In this document: positions 1-7,753 of the stretch, piece by piece
Numbering within the stretch: position 1 is the first letter of the stretch
Layout of the letters: every line of letters starts with the position of its first letter
Source: Domibacillus indicus
GTDB taxonomy: Bacteria > Bacillota > Bacilli > Bacillales > Domibacillaceae
Assembly (NCBI RefSeq): GCF_023715895.1
Contig: NZ_JAMBOO010000003.1
Location: 1-64,000 of the forward strand
Direction of reading: 5' to 3'
Length of the DNA: 64,000 nucleotides
Translations under genes and position numbers: made by a program
Notes under the pieces: generated by a model
Told to the model about the DNA's origin: nothing
Database searches by the model: none
Seen by the model: only the letters and a program-made list of their open reading frames with translations

Positions 1-49
1 TTTGTTTTTTAAACTCGGGCGTGAATGTGCGGCGTTCTCGCTTTGTCAT
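1..49 (-). CDS. IS3-family transposase OrfA, N-terminal fragment at window edge
   Basis: Only the first 16 codons are inside the window, reading MTKRERRTFTPEFKKQ. This is the characteristic opening of IS3-family OrfA proteins, whose N-terminal helix-turn-helix binds the element ends. A GAGGAG ribosome binding site lies about 8 bases upstream of the ATG. OrfA is normally followed by OrfB, made by programmed frameshifting, but that region is outside the window. Family assignment rests on this short motif and the adjoining terminal repeat. Confidence 0.7.
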   Translation of the reverse strand, partial: MTKRERRTFTPEFKKQ

Positions 50-107
50 AATTGGAGCTCCTCATCTATTTTAGGTCAAGTGTACGTGACCTTAATTTTT
101 CTGTCCA
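1..107 (-). mobile_element. End of an IS3-family insertion sequence (partial)
   Basis: Read on the minus strand, the sequence begins with a terminal TGGACAG at about 107, runs through a lead of about 58 bases and enters a transposase start codon at 49. The terminal bases followed by AAAAATTAAGG, the short lead and the OrfA-like start are typical of an IS3-family left end. The rest of the element lies outside the window, so completeness and target duplication cannot be judged. The exact outer boundary is inferred. Confidence 0.7.
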
Positions 108-201
108 GATAAGTGTAGCCGCTCCAGCATTCAATTTGAGAGTTTCCTATACTCAAAAAGTAAAGAAGATCATAACTAAATTGTTAGGAGGAGAGATCGC
201 T

Positions 202-471
202 GTGAAGTTGTCATTCAACAACCATACAAAAGAAATTGGTTTTACCAATGATGCTCTTGAAGTTGCCACTAACAAATTATTTGTACTAGCAGCACAAAAA
301 ACTATTCCAATGTGGAAAGTATATGATGTAGAACATATTGAAAATATTGAAAACAGTTATAAGCGTTATGATATAGCGCTTTATAATACAGAAGATATGT
401 CTGGTGATCCTGTATTTAAAACGGCAATAGAAGTTTATGAAAATACAATTGAAATAGACTTGGGAGAGTAA
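202..471 (+). CDS. Hypothetical protein, 89 aa
   Basis: I do not recognise this protein. The start is placed at GTG 202 because TTAGGAGGAG lies 8-12 bases upstream. The open frame continues upstream to 52, but there it runs through non-coding-looking sequence beside the IS3 end. The product is acidic, with no signal peptide or membrane segment, and has a mixed alpha/beta appearance (segments such as EVATNKLFVLAAQK and DIALYNTEDM). It stands alone between an insertion sequence and a broken DoxX gene, so its context gives no hint of function. Confidence 0.55.
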   Translation: MKLSFNNHTKEIGFTNDALEVATNKLFVLAAQKTIPMWKVYDVEHIENIENSYKRYDIALYNTEDMSGDPVFKTAIEVYENTIEIDLGE

Positions 472-613
472 TAATTAAAAATAATCGCTTTTTTACTACA
501 AGCAGTAAAACTGTAATGAGATCATAACTAATAGAAGAAACTCTATACTTACACCGCGCCTCAGTTGGGCATAATAATAAATATATAATAACAACAGAAG
601 GGAGACGTTTCTA

Positions 614-889
614 TTGGCAGACTTAAGCTTATTGCTTATTCGGCTTATGATTGGATCTGTCTTTATCTTTTATGGAACACAGAAATTATTTGGATGGTTT
701 GGGGGCTATGGAATAAAAGGAACTGGGGGGTGGTTTGAATCGACCGGAATCCTTTTCATTCTTGGCTTCTTCTTACCGCTTGGTGCAGCACTTATTACGA
801 TCATTATCATTGGCTCTATCGTAAAGGCACATGGCCAAAAAAGCTTTTAGAATACAGAAGGAGGTTATAATTATAATTTTACGGATATC
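614..889 (+). pseudogene. DoxX family membrane protein, truncated by an in-frame stop
   Basis: The TTG start at 614 follows GAAGGGAG and opens a DoxX-like protein: [20 protein letters not shown], a [13 protein letters not shown] loop and a second hydrophobic segment. DoxX proteins are usually about 120-130 aa with four membrane segments. Here TAG at 848-850 stops translation at 78 aa. In the same frame the next codons read NTEGGYNYNF, which is the conserved continuation of the family (usually after FF or FW). A tryptophan or phenylalanine codon therefore probably mutated to TAG, and the sequence decays further on. The fourth helix is not recognisable. Confidence 0.7.
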
Positions 890-1018
890 CCTATATCCAG
901 CGAGCATTCGCTCTTCCTCTTAAACGAAAGGAAGAACTTGATCCATTTATATCAGCGAGAAAGATATTCAAGTTGGTATGCAATTAATTAATAATATGAC
1001 CTTATCGTTATTAACAAA
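890..1018. other. Intergenic remnant between doxX pseudogene and terminator
   Basis: No gene is supported here. One plus-strand frame from about 900 reads RAFALPLKRKEELDPFIS, which looks protein-like but has no start or ribosome binding site. It could be a decayed 3' part of the DoxX gene or of another gene. Nothing else is visible. Confidence 0.3.
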
Positions 1019-1059
1019 CAAGGCTGTAGTTGATTTCTGGGAAATCAACTACAGCCTTG
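1019..1059. terminator. Strong hairpin terminator, probably bidirectional
   Basis: A 19-bp perfect stem (CAAGGCTGTAGTTGATTTC and its complement) with a 3-base loop is followed by TTTTG on the plus side and by T-rich sequence on the minus side. It lies 113 bases beyond the stop of the minus-strand tartrate dehydratase operon, which it most likely terminates. Confidence 0.8.
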
Positions 1060-1171
1060 TTTTGTTAGACAGTCGTGCTTAATATTAATAAATCAGTTAT
1101 GAGATGATATTTATTATCATAAACCAACCAATTGTTGAATAACATCCGATTAGTTTTCGGTACATTATTTT

Positions 1172-1975
1172 CTATTTTACATAGTTACAAAGCTTGCCGA
1201 TTTGCTCTACTTCAACAACTACAACATCTCCCGGCTTCATTGGGCAACTGCCAGAAGGTGAACCAGTAGCCAAAACATCACCCGGCTCTAGTGTCATAAC
1301 TTGTGAAATCCAACTGATAAGGAAAGGAATTGAAAGTGACATTTGATTAGTATTACCCTCTTGTACTACCTTGCCATTTAATGTTGTAATGATTCGTAAA
1401 TTAGTTGGATCTATACCTCTTACAATATACGGACCCAACGGGCCAAAGGTATCAAAACCTTTTCCACGCGTAAATTGGGGATCGGTTTTTGTAAGATCTC
1501 TTGCAGTTACATCATTAAATATCGTACAGCCAAAAACATAATCCAATGCCTCTTCTTCTTTTATATTTTTACCGCGCTTTCCAATAACGAGGGCCACTTC
1601 CCCTTCCATTTCCACCTGTTTGGTTAAGTCACTCGAGGGAAGAATAATTTCCCCTTGATCTGGAAGGATGGAAGAGGCAGGTTTTAAAAACAAAAATGGT
1701 TCTTTAAGATTGGCTGTCCCGCCAGTTTCTTTCGCGTGTTCAACATATGTCCAGCCAAAATTAACGACTTTTGAGGGTACTACCGGCTCCAAAATCTTCA
1801 AATCACTGTATTTAACTTTTGACCCATCATACTTTAATTCATTGTTTACAATTTCATTGAAATTACTAGATAGTTGTAAAATGTCTCCATCTTCAACAAT
1901 GCCGTAATGTACTTTTCCGTTATGCTGCTGGTAGCGAACTATCGTTTGTGTTTTTTGTAGTACCTGCATGGCCAC
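1172..1975 (-). CDS. Fumarylacetoacetate hydrolase (FAH) family protein, possible oxaloacetate tautomerase/decarboxylase
   Basis: The 267-aa protein has the FAH fold core: the metal-binding EMEGEVALVIGK segment, then DVTARDLTK, FDTFGPLGPYIV and a GDVLATGSPSG end motif. These are the landmarks of acylpyruvate hydrolases and isomerases. The GTG start at 1975 follows GGAG; an ATG six bases downstream is an alternative. It is the last gene of the ttdA-ttdB operon, 14 bases after ttdB. Tartrate dehydratase makes oxaloacetate, initially as the enol, and the FAH family includes oxaloacetate decarboxylases and keto-enol tautomerases (FAHD type). A role in handling that product is an attractive inference, not shown by the sequence. 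Confidence 0.85.
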   Translation of the reverse strand: MAMQVLQKTQTIVRYQQHNGKVHYGIVEDGDILQLSSNFNEIVNNELKYDGSKVKYSDLKILEPVVPSKVVNFGWTYVEHAKETGGTANLKEPFLFLKPASSILPDQGEIILPSSDLTKQVEMEGEVALVIGKRGKNIKEEEALDYVFGCTIFNDVTARDLTKTDPQFTRGKGFDTFGPLGPYIVRGIDPTNLRIITTLNGKVVQEGNTNQMSLSIPFLISWISQVMTLEPGDVLATGSPSGSCPMKPGDVVVVEVEQIGKLCNYVK

Positions 1976-1989
1976 ACCAACTCCATAAC

Positions 1990-2601
1990 TTATTTGATGA
2001 ATCTTACCTGCTGACTGATTAACTCATATTGTTCTTCCTTCTTTTTATTGAACTCCACCTTATTTTCTTCGAAGACGTTATTTCCTTCTGTATCAATGGA
2101 AACAATAAGAGGACCGAACTCCTTCACTTCACATACCCAAAGAGATTCAGGCATTCCAAGATCTTTCCAGTGTACTTCTTTGATTTGTTCAACACTTGTT
2201 GCAGCATAAACAGCATTTCCTGCTGGAAAGACGAGATGCAAGGCTTTATGAGTTTTGCATCCTTCTTCGGTGTTCTTCCCCATTCCACCTTTTCCAACAA
2301 TGAGTTTCACACCTGTTTCTTCGATAAATTCCTTTTCAAACTTTTCCATTCTCATACTGGTTGTCGGACCGATAGAAACAATCTCATACTCTTCATTGCC
2401 GAGGTCTCTAACAATGGGACCCGCGTGGAAAATAGCTTTACCCTTAAGGTCTACAGGCAATGGGATTTTTTCTTCAATAAGCCTTCTGTGGGCAACATCC
2501 CTGCAAGTAACCAGTGTACCAGTTAGGTAGATAATATCCCCAATTCGTATATCCTTAAGATCTTCATCTTTTATAGGTGTTGTTAATACCTTCTTGCTCA
2601 T
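1990..2601 (-). CDS. ttdB: L(+)-tartrate dehydratase beta subunit
   Basis: The 203-aa protein matches the small subunit of the two-subunit class I hydro-lyases. It opens with [20 protein letters not shown], followed by [15 protein letters not shown], the [10 protein letters not shown] segment and [14 protein letters not shown]. Length and wording are much closer to E. coli TtdB (201 aa) than to the shorter fumarase beta subunits. It pairs with TtdA to dehydrate L-tartrate to oxaloacetate. Its ATG overlaps the ttdA stop codon by 4 bases (ATGA), indicating translational coupling. The distinction from a class I fumarase is based on family resemblance only. Confidence 0.88.
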   Translation of the reverse strand: MSKKVLTTPIKDEDLKDIRIGDIIYLTGTLVTCRDVAHRRLIEEKIPLPVDLKGKAIFHAGPIVRDLGNEEYEIVSIGPTTSMRMEKFEKEFIEETGVKLIVGKGGMGKNTEEGCKTHKALHLVFPAGNAVYAATSVEQIKEVHWKDLGMPESLWVCEVKEFGPLIVSIDTEGNNVFEENKVEFNKKKEEQYELISQQVRFIK

Positions 2602-3509
2602 AGTGTTACCCCCTCGTGAGTATTAATTTCATAATTCAAATTACTGTCAAATGTAATTTTTCCTCGTCTATGGGACCAGCATCCTGTGTTAACGGCAACT
2701 CCAATAGTAGAAGGATGTCTAGCTGTATTGACAACATTTACACCCATAACAGATTTAGATCCCTTAAGTCCCTGAGGTCCAAGGCCAATAGCGTTAATTC
2801 CATCTTCAAGAAGCTGTTCCATCTTAGCAGCATTTTCATTTTCATTACGACTTCCTACAGGTCTCATAAGAGCTTTTTTAGAGTTCATAGCGGCTGTTTC
2901 TACAGAGGTACCAACGCCTACACCCACAAGAAGTGGAGGACAGGCGTTAATTCCATAACTAGTCATCCGATCGAGTACAAACTTTACCACACCTTCATAA
3001 CCTTCACCCGGCATTAGAACGGTTGCGACTCCAGGAAGGGTACAGCCCCCACCTGCCATATAAGTATAGATTTCCACTTTATCACTGTTTTCTTCAATCT
3101 CCCAGAAGATACTTGGTGAACCGTCACCGACATTCTTTCCTGTATTGTATTCATCAAATGTTTCTACAGAATTATGCCGCAATGGTGTTTCTTGAGTTGA
3201 CTTATACACACTATTCTTGAGAATACTATCTAACTGCCCAATCAGAGGGAAATTCTCTCCGCACTTAACAAAAAACTGGAGAACACCTGTATCCTGGCAT
3301 GAAGGTCTCTTTAATTCATAAGCAAGTTTCTGATTCTCAAACATTGTTTTGTAAATGATCTTAGCAAGGCGGTTATCTTCCTCTTCACTTAATTCTCTTA
3401 ATTTATTTTCTACATCATCAGGAAGTTTGTAGCTGACAAGCGAAATAAATTTCGACATCAAATCAGTCATCTTTTCTTTTTGCTGTACCTTATCCATAGT
3501 AACGCTCAT
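2598..3509 (-). CDS. ttdA: L(+)-tartrate dehydratase alpha subunit (4Fe-4S)
   Basis: At 303 aa this is exactly the length of E. coli TtdA and follows it throughout. The 4Fe-4S ligands are visible: Cys71 in SCQDTG, a cysteine in [12 protein letters not shown] and one in [10 protein letters not shown]. The substrate-site motifs [11 protein letters not shown] and [13 protein letters not shown] are also intact. It is the catalytic subunit that converts L(+)-tartrate to oxaloacetate and water in the cytoplasm. AGGAGAG precedes the ATG. A perfect cre box lies 232 bases upstream, so carbon catabolite control by CcpA is likely. A relict of a DASS transporter (the TtdT family) lies directly upstream. 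Confidence 0.9.
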   Translation of the reverse strand: MSVTMDKVQQKEKMTDLMSKFISLVSYKLPDDVENKLRELSEEEDNRLAKIIYKTMFENQKLAYELKRPSCQDTGVLQFFVKCGENFPLIGQLDSILKNSVYKSTQETPLRHNSVETFDEYNTGKNVGDGSPSIFWEIEENSDKVEIYTYMAGGGCTLPGVATVLMPGEGYEGVVKFVLDRMTSYGINACPPLLVGVGVGTSVETAAMNSKKALMRPVGSRNENENAAKMEQLLEDGINAIGLGPQGLKGSKSVMGVNVVNTARHPSTIGVAVNTGCWSHRRGKITFDSNLNYEINTHEGVTL

Positions 3510-3530
3510 AATAACTCTCCTTTTTTGTCT

Positions 3531-3671
3531 TTAATTTTTTTGTGTAGAAAGGGAAGAAAATTGCCAACTGCCCAAAGCTCCAATAGCAGAATCTGCTATT
3601 AACGCCCCGGTTCCAGCTATATGGATTGCCTTAGCTAACGTGAGTGAACCTACAAATAACAGAATCGTGTT
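3531..3671 (-). pseudogene. Remnant of a DASS/SLC13-type dicarboxylate transporter
   Basis: The minus strand has one open stretch that begins after an in-frame stop at 3672-3674. It reads NTILLFVGSLTLAKAIHIAG, continues with TGALIADSAIGALGS and ends at TAA 3531. The phrase LLFxGxLxLAKAIxxxG is a signature of divalent anion:sodium symporters. E. coli tartrate:succinate antiporter TtdT belongs to that family and is encoded with ttdA and ttdB. Only about 46 codons survive, with no start and no ribosome binding site. I interpret it as the stump of the tartrate transporter gene of this operon. Confidence 0.6.
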
Positions 3672-3740
3672 TTAGTTTTTCTAATCTTCTAGCATCCATC
3701 ATGCATCCATTTTCTAAGTAATACTCACAATTTTAAAATC

Positions 3741-3754
3741 AGAAAACGTTTTCA
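3741..3754 (-). promoter_or_regulatory. Perfect CcpA cre box upstream of ttdA
   Basis: The minus strand reads TGAAAACGTTTTCT, which fits the cre consensus TGAAARCGYTTNCW at every position and is almost a perfect palindrome. It lies 232-245 bases upstream of the ttdA start, in a non-coding stretch, and predicts repression of tartrate use during growth on preferred sugars. Confidence 0.75.
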
Positions 3755-4111
3755 GAAGAAAATTTACTGCCTGATGCTTGAGCTAACTGAGCCAGTACAT
3801 GTACCATACTTTTACATTCCTTCATCAGGGATAACAACTAGAATGCAAAACACGTTTTTCACTTATCGATAGACCTCCTATCACTATCCACATCTCTTTC
3901 ATGTGAATCAGCTTAATATGAATATCTTATGAGCTAATTATTAAATAATGAATACATTAAAGTCAATAACTTTAATTCACTTTAATAAAAATTAATTTTT
4001 GAATAACCTATTCACCTGCCTATAACTATTGTTTTAACTATGTTTAACATGTAGAACCTATAATTTTTATAATTATTACATTTTAAAAAATGAAATATTC
4101 TAAAAACTATG
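3755..4111. other. AT-rich intergenic stretch
   Basis: No gene is supported. One minus-strand frame around 3740-3840 reads LLSLMKECKSMVHVLAQL and may be another coding relict, but I recognise no family. The rest is very AT-rich and full of stops. Confidence 0.4.
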
Positions 4112-4139
4112 TTGACGTTAGCGTATACATTAATATACA
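4112..4139 (+). promoter_or_regulatory. Candidate sigma-A promoter toward the citrate transporter
   Basis: TTGACG at 4112-4117 is followed by 16 bases and TATACA at 4134-4139. The distance to the transporter start is about 370 bases, so a long leader would result. The leader contains a cre-like site. Confidence 0.4.
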
Positions 4140-4403
4140 ATTCGATCAGTGAAATTCTATTGGTTTATTTCCTTGGACCATTTGATTTAGAAATAAAGGG
4201 GTGATATTATTGGATGCGCTTCCAAAAGATTAAGTTTTCATTTATGGTCATTCTTAAGCTGGATAACCTGAATATTAGAGAAAAGGCCTTATCAGGCAAA
4301 ACAGGGGTGCAGGTGAAAAGAAATCATTTAAGCAGCACTGCACTGCCCGTTTATTCTCCTGTATGACACGATTTTTTCGTATGATCATAAGGGATGGACA
4401 TTT

Positions 4404-4418
4404 TTGTATGCGCTGTCA
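4404..4418 (+). promoter_or_regulatory. Candidate cre box upstream of citrate transporter
   Basis: TTGTATGCGCTGTCA matches the degenerate cre consensus WTGNAANCGNWNNCW except at one position. It lies 88-102 bases before the start codon. Catabolite repression of citM-type genes through CcpA is established in B. subtilis, which makes this site plausible. Confidence 0.45.
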
Positions 4419-4505
4419 TTTCTTTTTTGCAGACTATTGTTTCTATATAAAGCAGCAGCTTAAGGCAGATCATTTAGTTTTATCATTTTTCAGGAGGTGG
4501 TTTGT

Positions 4506-5870
4506 ATGTTAACAGTCTTAGCATTATTAATGATCACTGTGTTCATTGTACTTCTCTCAAAAAATAAATTAACTGTATTCGGGGCACTAACCATTGTTCC
4601 ATTTGCTTTTGGGGCCATTGCTACCTTTGCAACGGGCGCTTCCTTTTGGGATCTCTTTGAATGGATTAAAGAAGGTATTTTATTTAGTGTAGATGAAGAA
4701 ACAGGAGAAGTTTCTACCGGGGTTATTTCACCCGCTATTGTGATCTTATTTGCGGTGCTGTATTTCGGTGTCATGCTTAATGTCGGTTTGTTTGACCCTT
4801 TATGCGAGTTCTTTATTAAAAAAGCAAAAGGGGACCCATTGAAAGTGACAATGGCAACCGTTTTAACGGCGACAGTCGTCACGATGAATGGTGATACGAC
4901 TACCACGATTATTATTTGTGTTGCTGCTTTCCTTCACCTTTATAAACAAATGAATATTAAGCTGGTTTATTTAGCTGTCATTATTGTAACCCCTATTGGC
5001 ATTTTTAATCAGCTGCCATGGGGAGGCCCAACCATTGCTGCAGCCACAGCCATGGACGTAAGTATCAGTGAATTGTTTGCAGACTTATTGCCAGGAATGC
5101 TGGTTGCTGAAGTATTCGCCATTTTTATGGCTTATTTTATCGGTATAAAAGAAAGAAAACGCTTAAACTTTGATCCAAAGACTGCTAAAGACATTTCTCC
5201 AGAGCAAATGGAAAGCATGTTAAACGCTATCCGCCTGAAAGACCCTGAATTAAAGCGGCCTAAACTATATGCGTTTAATTTGATTTTAACGCTCGTTATT
5301 TTAGTGATGCTTGTGATGGATGTTGCACATGGCGGTGTTTTATTTGGTATAGGTGCCGCTATGGCCCTTACGGTAAACTATAAATCTGCAAAGCTTATTA
5401 ATGAACGGCTTGATGACTTGGCGGCAGATTCTTTAGCACCCGCTTTGGCCACATTGGCCGCCGGGGTTTTCTCTGGCGTTTTAACAGGCAGCGGGATGTC
5501 CACTGCTTTGGCAGCATCTATTACCGCTATCATCCCAGAATCATTAGGCTCAAATATGGCACCGATCTACGCGTTAATTGCAGCACCTGCCATTACATTT
5601 TTACCGCAGGATGCTTTCTACTTTGGGATTGCGGGCGTTATGGCAGATGTTATGGGGCAGTACGGAATTTCCGCCGGTGAAGCAGCCGTAGCTTCCATGG
5701 TGGGGCAGGCATTCCGTCTCATTTCACCCGTTATTCCAGCTTTATATATGTTAGTTGCTTCTACAGAGACAAACTTTATAAACTTTCAAAAAACATATAT
5801 ATTGTATGCCTGGCCAATTGTATTTATATACCTGGGCGTTTATGTATTAACCGGGGCATTGCCGGTGTAG
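4506..5870 (+). CDS. CitMHS-family metal-citrate/proton symporter
   Basis: The 454-aa protein is a polytopic membrane transporter of about 12 helices. It contains the CitMHS signature MNGDTTTTIIICVAAFLHLY, the loop PWGGPTIAAATAMDVS and a C-terminal FLPQDAFYFGIAGV segment. The family imports citrate complexed with divalent metals together with protons; B. subtilis CitM uses Mg-citrate and CitH uses Ca-citrate. The ATG at 4506 is chosen because AGGAGG ends 8 bases upstream; the GTG at 4497 lies within that site. No CitST-type two-component system is in the window. Its position beside the tartrate operon suggests a hydroxy-acid utilisation area, but the exact substrate cannot be read from the sequence. 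Confidence 0.88.
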   Translation: MLTVLALLMITVFIVLLSKNKLTVFGALTIVPFAFGAIATFATGASFWDLFEWIKEGILFSVDEETGEVSTGVISPAIVILFAVLYFGVMLNVGLFDPLCEFFIKKAKGDPLKVTMATVLTATVVTMNGDTTTTIIICVAAFLHLYKQMNIKLVYLAVIIVTPIGIFNQLPWGGPTIAAATAMDVSISELFADLLPGMLVAEVFAIFMAYFIGIKERKRLNFDPKTAKDISPEQMESMLNAIRLKDPELKRPKLYAFNLILTLVILVMLVMDVAHGGVLFGIGAAMALTVNYKSAKLINERLDDLAADSLAPALATLAAGVFSGVLTGSGMSTALAASITAIIPESLGSNMAPIYALIAAPAITFLPQDAFYFGIAGVMADVMGQYGISAGEAAVASMVGQAFRLISPVIPALYMLVASTETNFINFQKTYILYAWPIVFIYLGVYVLTGALPV

Positions 5871-5934
5871 AAAAAAGTCCTGTTTAGCATTTTTTGTACT
5901 TTGCCTATTGGATAAAACTGATATCATTAAGTAA

Positions 5935-6099
5935 ATGAAAGGGATCTATATACATCGGTTAACACCTGACTACTCCGTTGAAATGGGCAAGCGTAGCACA
6001 AAGCCTGTTTATACGGTGCTTAATCTGCCAGCAACTTATTCTCTAACCTATCAAGCGATGGATCTGCTTTGTCAGCAGGTTCCATTGGTCAATTACTAA
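5935..6099 (+). repeat. Repeat family R1, copy 1 (54-codon open frame)
   Basis: This stretch encodes MKGIYIHRLTPDYSVEMGKR followed by STKPVYTVLNLPATYSLTYQ and ends QQVPLVNY. It is clearly related, in DNA and protein, to 6344-6490 (copy 2) and to 33596-33755 (copy 3). There is no good ribosome binding site before the ATG. Copies 1 and 3 share the ending QQVPxxN, which copy 2 lacks. It could be a truncated member of a small gene family or a non-coding repeat with relict coding content. I do not recognise the protein. Confidence 0.55.
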
Positions 6100-6100
6100 C

Positions 6101-6164
6101 AAAAGAGTACCTGTGCAAAAGTATACTTTAGCCTAGGTACTCTTTTGAATATGTATACTTTTGC
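6101..6164. repeat. Two interleaved perfect 12-bp inverted repeats
   Basis: Arm A AAAAGAGTACCT (6101-6112) pairs with 6135-6146, and arm B GCAAAAGTATAC (6115-6126) pairs with 6153-6164. The order is A-B-A'-B', so the two stems exclude each other in simple folding or could form a pseudoknot. It begins 2 bases after the stop of R1 copy 1. It is too ordered to be chance, but there is no terminator-like T run of convincing length. Confidence 0.6.
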
Positions 6165-6334
6165 AAATATACACCTATTGGAATTAGCTTGTTTTCCTGA
6201 ACCTAATATAACAGGAAGCACTCCCACTGTTTAGGATAGAAGCAATGTATTTCTCCTTTCAAAAATTAAAGATGAAAAAAATTCCTTTGTGCAAGAGAAA
6301 GATTTAAAAGAATAACGAGTAGAAGAACGATACT
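6165..6334. other. Intergenic stretch between R1 copies
   Basis: No gene, clear promoter or terminator is seen. The sequence is AT-rich with stops in all frames. Confidence 0.4.
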
Positions 6335-6628
6335 TTGAGCCACATGGAAGGAATCTACCCACACAGGTTAACACCGGACTATTCTATTGAAATGGGCAAG
6401 CGCAGCACAAAGCCTGGGTATGCGGTGCTTAATCTGCCGGCCGTCTATTCCCTCACCTATCAAGTAATGGATTTGCTTTATCAGCATGTAGAGATAGATA
6501 ATGTTGAAATGATCGGAGACCGTCTGGTGCTTCATATGAAAAATACAATCCTTCGCCGAGTTTCAGAAGAATTGGGTGCCAGCTTGCACAAGGCTGCATT
6601 CAGTACAGTCGAGAGCATAAAGCAGTGA
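6335..6628 (+). CDS. Hypothetical protein, R1 family copy 2, 97 aa
   Basis: I do not recognise this protein. It reads MEGIYPHRLTPDYSIEMGKR, then STKPGYAVLNLPAVYSLTYQ, and continues into a charged helical C-terminus with DNVEMIGDRLVLHM and SEELGASLHKAAF. It is the longest of three related copies; copies 1 and 3 lose similarity after DLLYQ. The TTG at 6335 has only a weak upstream purine stretch, and the ATG at 6344 is an alternative start, so it may itself be a fragment of a larger gene. No signal peptide or membrane segment is seen. Confidence 0.45.
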   Translation: MSHMEGIYPHRLTPDYSIEMGKRSTKPGYAVLNLPAVYSLTYQVMDLLYQHVEIDNVEMIGDRLVLHMKNTILRRVSEELGASLHKAAFSTVESIKQ

Positions 6629-6912
6629 GTACTGAATCGGAAGAAAAGGAAGTAATATGCAGGAAGTCGCCAGGGATATAATTGAGGAAGTTTAGAACCA
6701 TGACAAAAACTGCTCTTTAAATACATAGTTATCGTTCATTTTATAGAAATATTTTGAATTTAACACATAGTGCATTTATTTATAATTTCTTTTTTTGAAA
6801 TCCATTAAATTAACGGTTAGTTTAAAACTCAAAAAATATAAAAATAGCCGCGGTAAATAAACCGCGACTGCAGGCTGTTGACAAAGTCGACAGCTATTAG
6901 AAAATAAAATAA
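6629..6912. other. AT-rich intergenic stretch with small hairpins
   Basis: No gene is supported. Two short dyads are visible: CGCGGT with ACCGCG near 6850-6869, and a CTGTTGAC/GTCGACAG pair near 6875-6893. Their role is unknown. Confidence 0.35.
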
Positions 6913-6941
6913 CCGTTAAGCTAGAATAGTTAGCTTAACGG
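6913..6941 (-). terminator. Terminator of the partial srl duplicate
   Basis: CCGTTAAGCTA and its perfect complement form an 11-bp stem with a 7-base loop. On the minus strand it is followed by TTATTTTATTTTC. It lies 18 bases after the stop of the EIIA gene at 6959. Confidence 0.75.
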
Positions 6942-6958
6942 CCTGGTTGATGGTTAAA

Positions 6959-7348
6959 TTATTTTTTACTGATCGATAATTTTGTGGATACGTTGATGTT
7001 AGGCATCGCTTTTTCCTCTACACACATTGTTCCCGGCAGGTCCGCATGATTCGCTCCATTAAATGCGAGTGTGCAGTGGCCAAGCTCGCTCACTGTCTCA
7101 TTTACTTTTCCGCCGACAAACGTGATTTCATAAGACTGGTCGTCAAATGAAAGAATGTCACCGGCTTCAATAGTGCCTTCTAATGAAACCACCGTATGGC
7201 TCACGGCGATGTCCCGCAAATCCTTTGGCGCGCTTTCATTAAAAAGAATGAGCATTTTTTCTTCTTCAAACATCTCTACATCTGCACCAAGCTCTGTAAC
7301 TGTTGACTGATAGATTGTTTTCAGTTGTAAACTCTCTTGAATACTCAT
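6959..7348 (-). CDS. srlB: PTS glucitol/sorbitol-type EIIA component (third copy)
   Basis: The 129-aa protein is an EIIA of the glucitol family (GutB/SrlB). It has the conserved core with the phosphorylatable histidine in AVSHTVV and the C-terminal motif GHCTLAFNGANHADLPGT. It would accept phosphate from HPr and pass it to an EIIB domain. It is strongly similar to the EIIA at 10568-10966, including the ribosome binding site TAGGAGGTAGAAT and the flanking DNA. Its own EIIBC gene upstream is only a C-terminal stump, so it has no partner in cis. It may serve the neighbouring PTS sets or be decaying. Confidence 0.85.
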   Translation of the reverse strand: MSIQESLQLKTIYQSTVTELGADVEMFEEEKMLILFNESAPKDLRDIAVSHTVVSLEGTIEAGDILSFDDQSYEITFVGGKVNETVSELGHCTLAFNGANHADLPGTMCVEEKAMPNINVSTKLSISKK

Positions 7349-7363
7349 AATTCTACCTCCTAT

Positions 7364-7551
7364 TTATTCATACATACCGAAGCTTTCAAAATAAGCAATC
7401 ACAACGGCAAGCGGTCCTGTGATTAAGCGTGACATTAAAACAGCCGGCACCCCAACTTCTATCGTTTCCGGTTTTGCTTCCCCAAGTGTTAAGCCAACTG
7501 GCACAAAGTCTGCGCCTGCCTGCGGGTTAATCGCAAACAAGGCCAGAAGCC
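7364..7551 (-). pseudogene. Truncated C-terminal fragment of a glucitol PTS EIIBC gene
   Basis: On the minus strand this encodes only the last 62 or so residues of an SrlE protein: [20 protein letters not shown], then [17 protein letters not shown] and an end FGMYE. It matches the 3' end of srlE at 10982-12019 almost base for base. The match stops at about 7551, where unrelated AT-rich sequence begins. Together with the EIIA gene at 6959 it represents a partial duplication of the srlE-srlB junction, or the surviving end of a deleted operon. Confidence 0.85.
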
Positions 7552-7753
7552 TTCATTTCTTTTTCTCTCTATATCCAAAAAGCTTTCCGTTTTTCCTCCT
7601 TGTTTCATAACGTTCCGTAGATTTTGATTTAATACATTTTCTTTTGCATCTTCAATAATAATTCCTCTTAATTATAATTGTAACGGTATAATTAATCAAT
7701 AAACGCACAAAAAAATTATATACTAACAAAAGTATAATTTCGTTTTATTTTAT
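7552..7753. other. Breakpoint region with a possible coding relict
   Basis: A minus-strand frame at about 7553-7660 reads IEDAKENVLNQNLRNVMKQG and then GKTESFLDIERKRNEG. It looks protein-like and runs in frame toward the srlE stump, but has no clear start and no family I know. It may be the 5' remains of a gene fused to the stump by deletion. The remainder is AT-rich spacer. Confidence 0.35.

Noticed and set aside
2029-2526. A 165-codon plus-strand frame opposite ttdB
   Set aside because: Composition is Phe/Ser/Cys-rich without any domain; ttdB on the other strand is certain.
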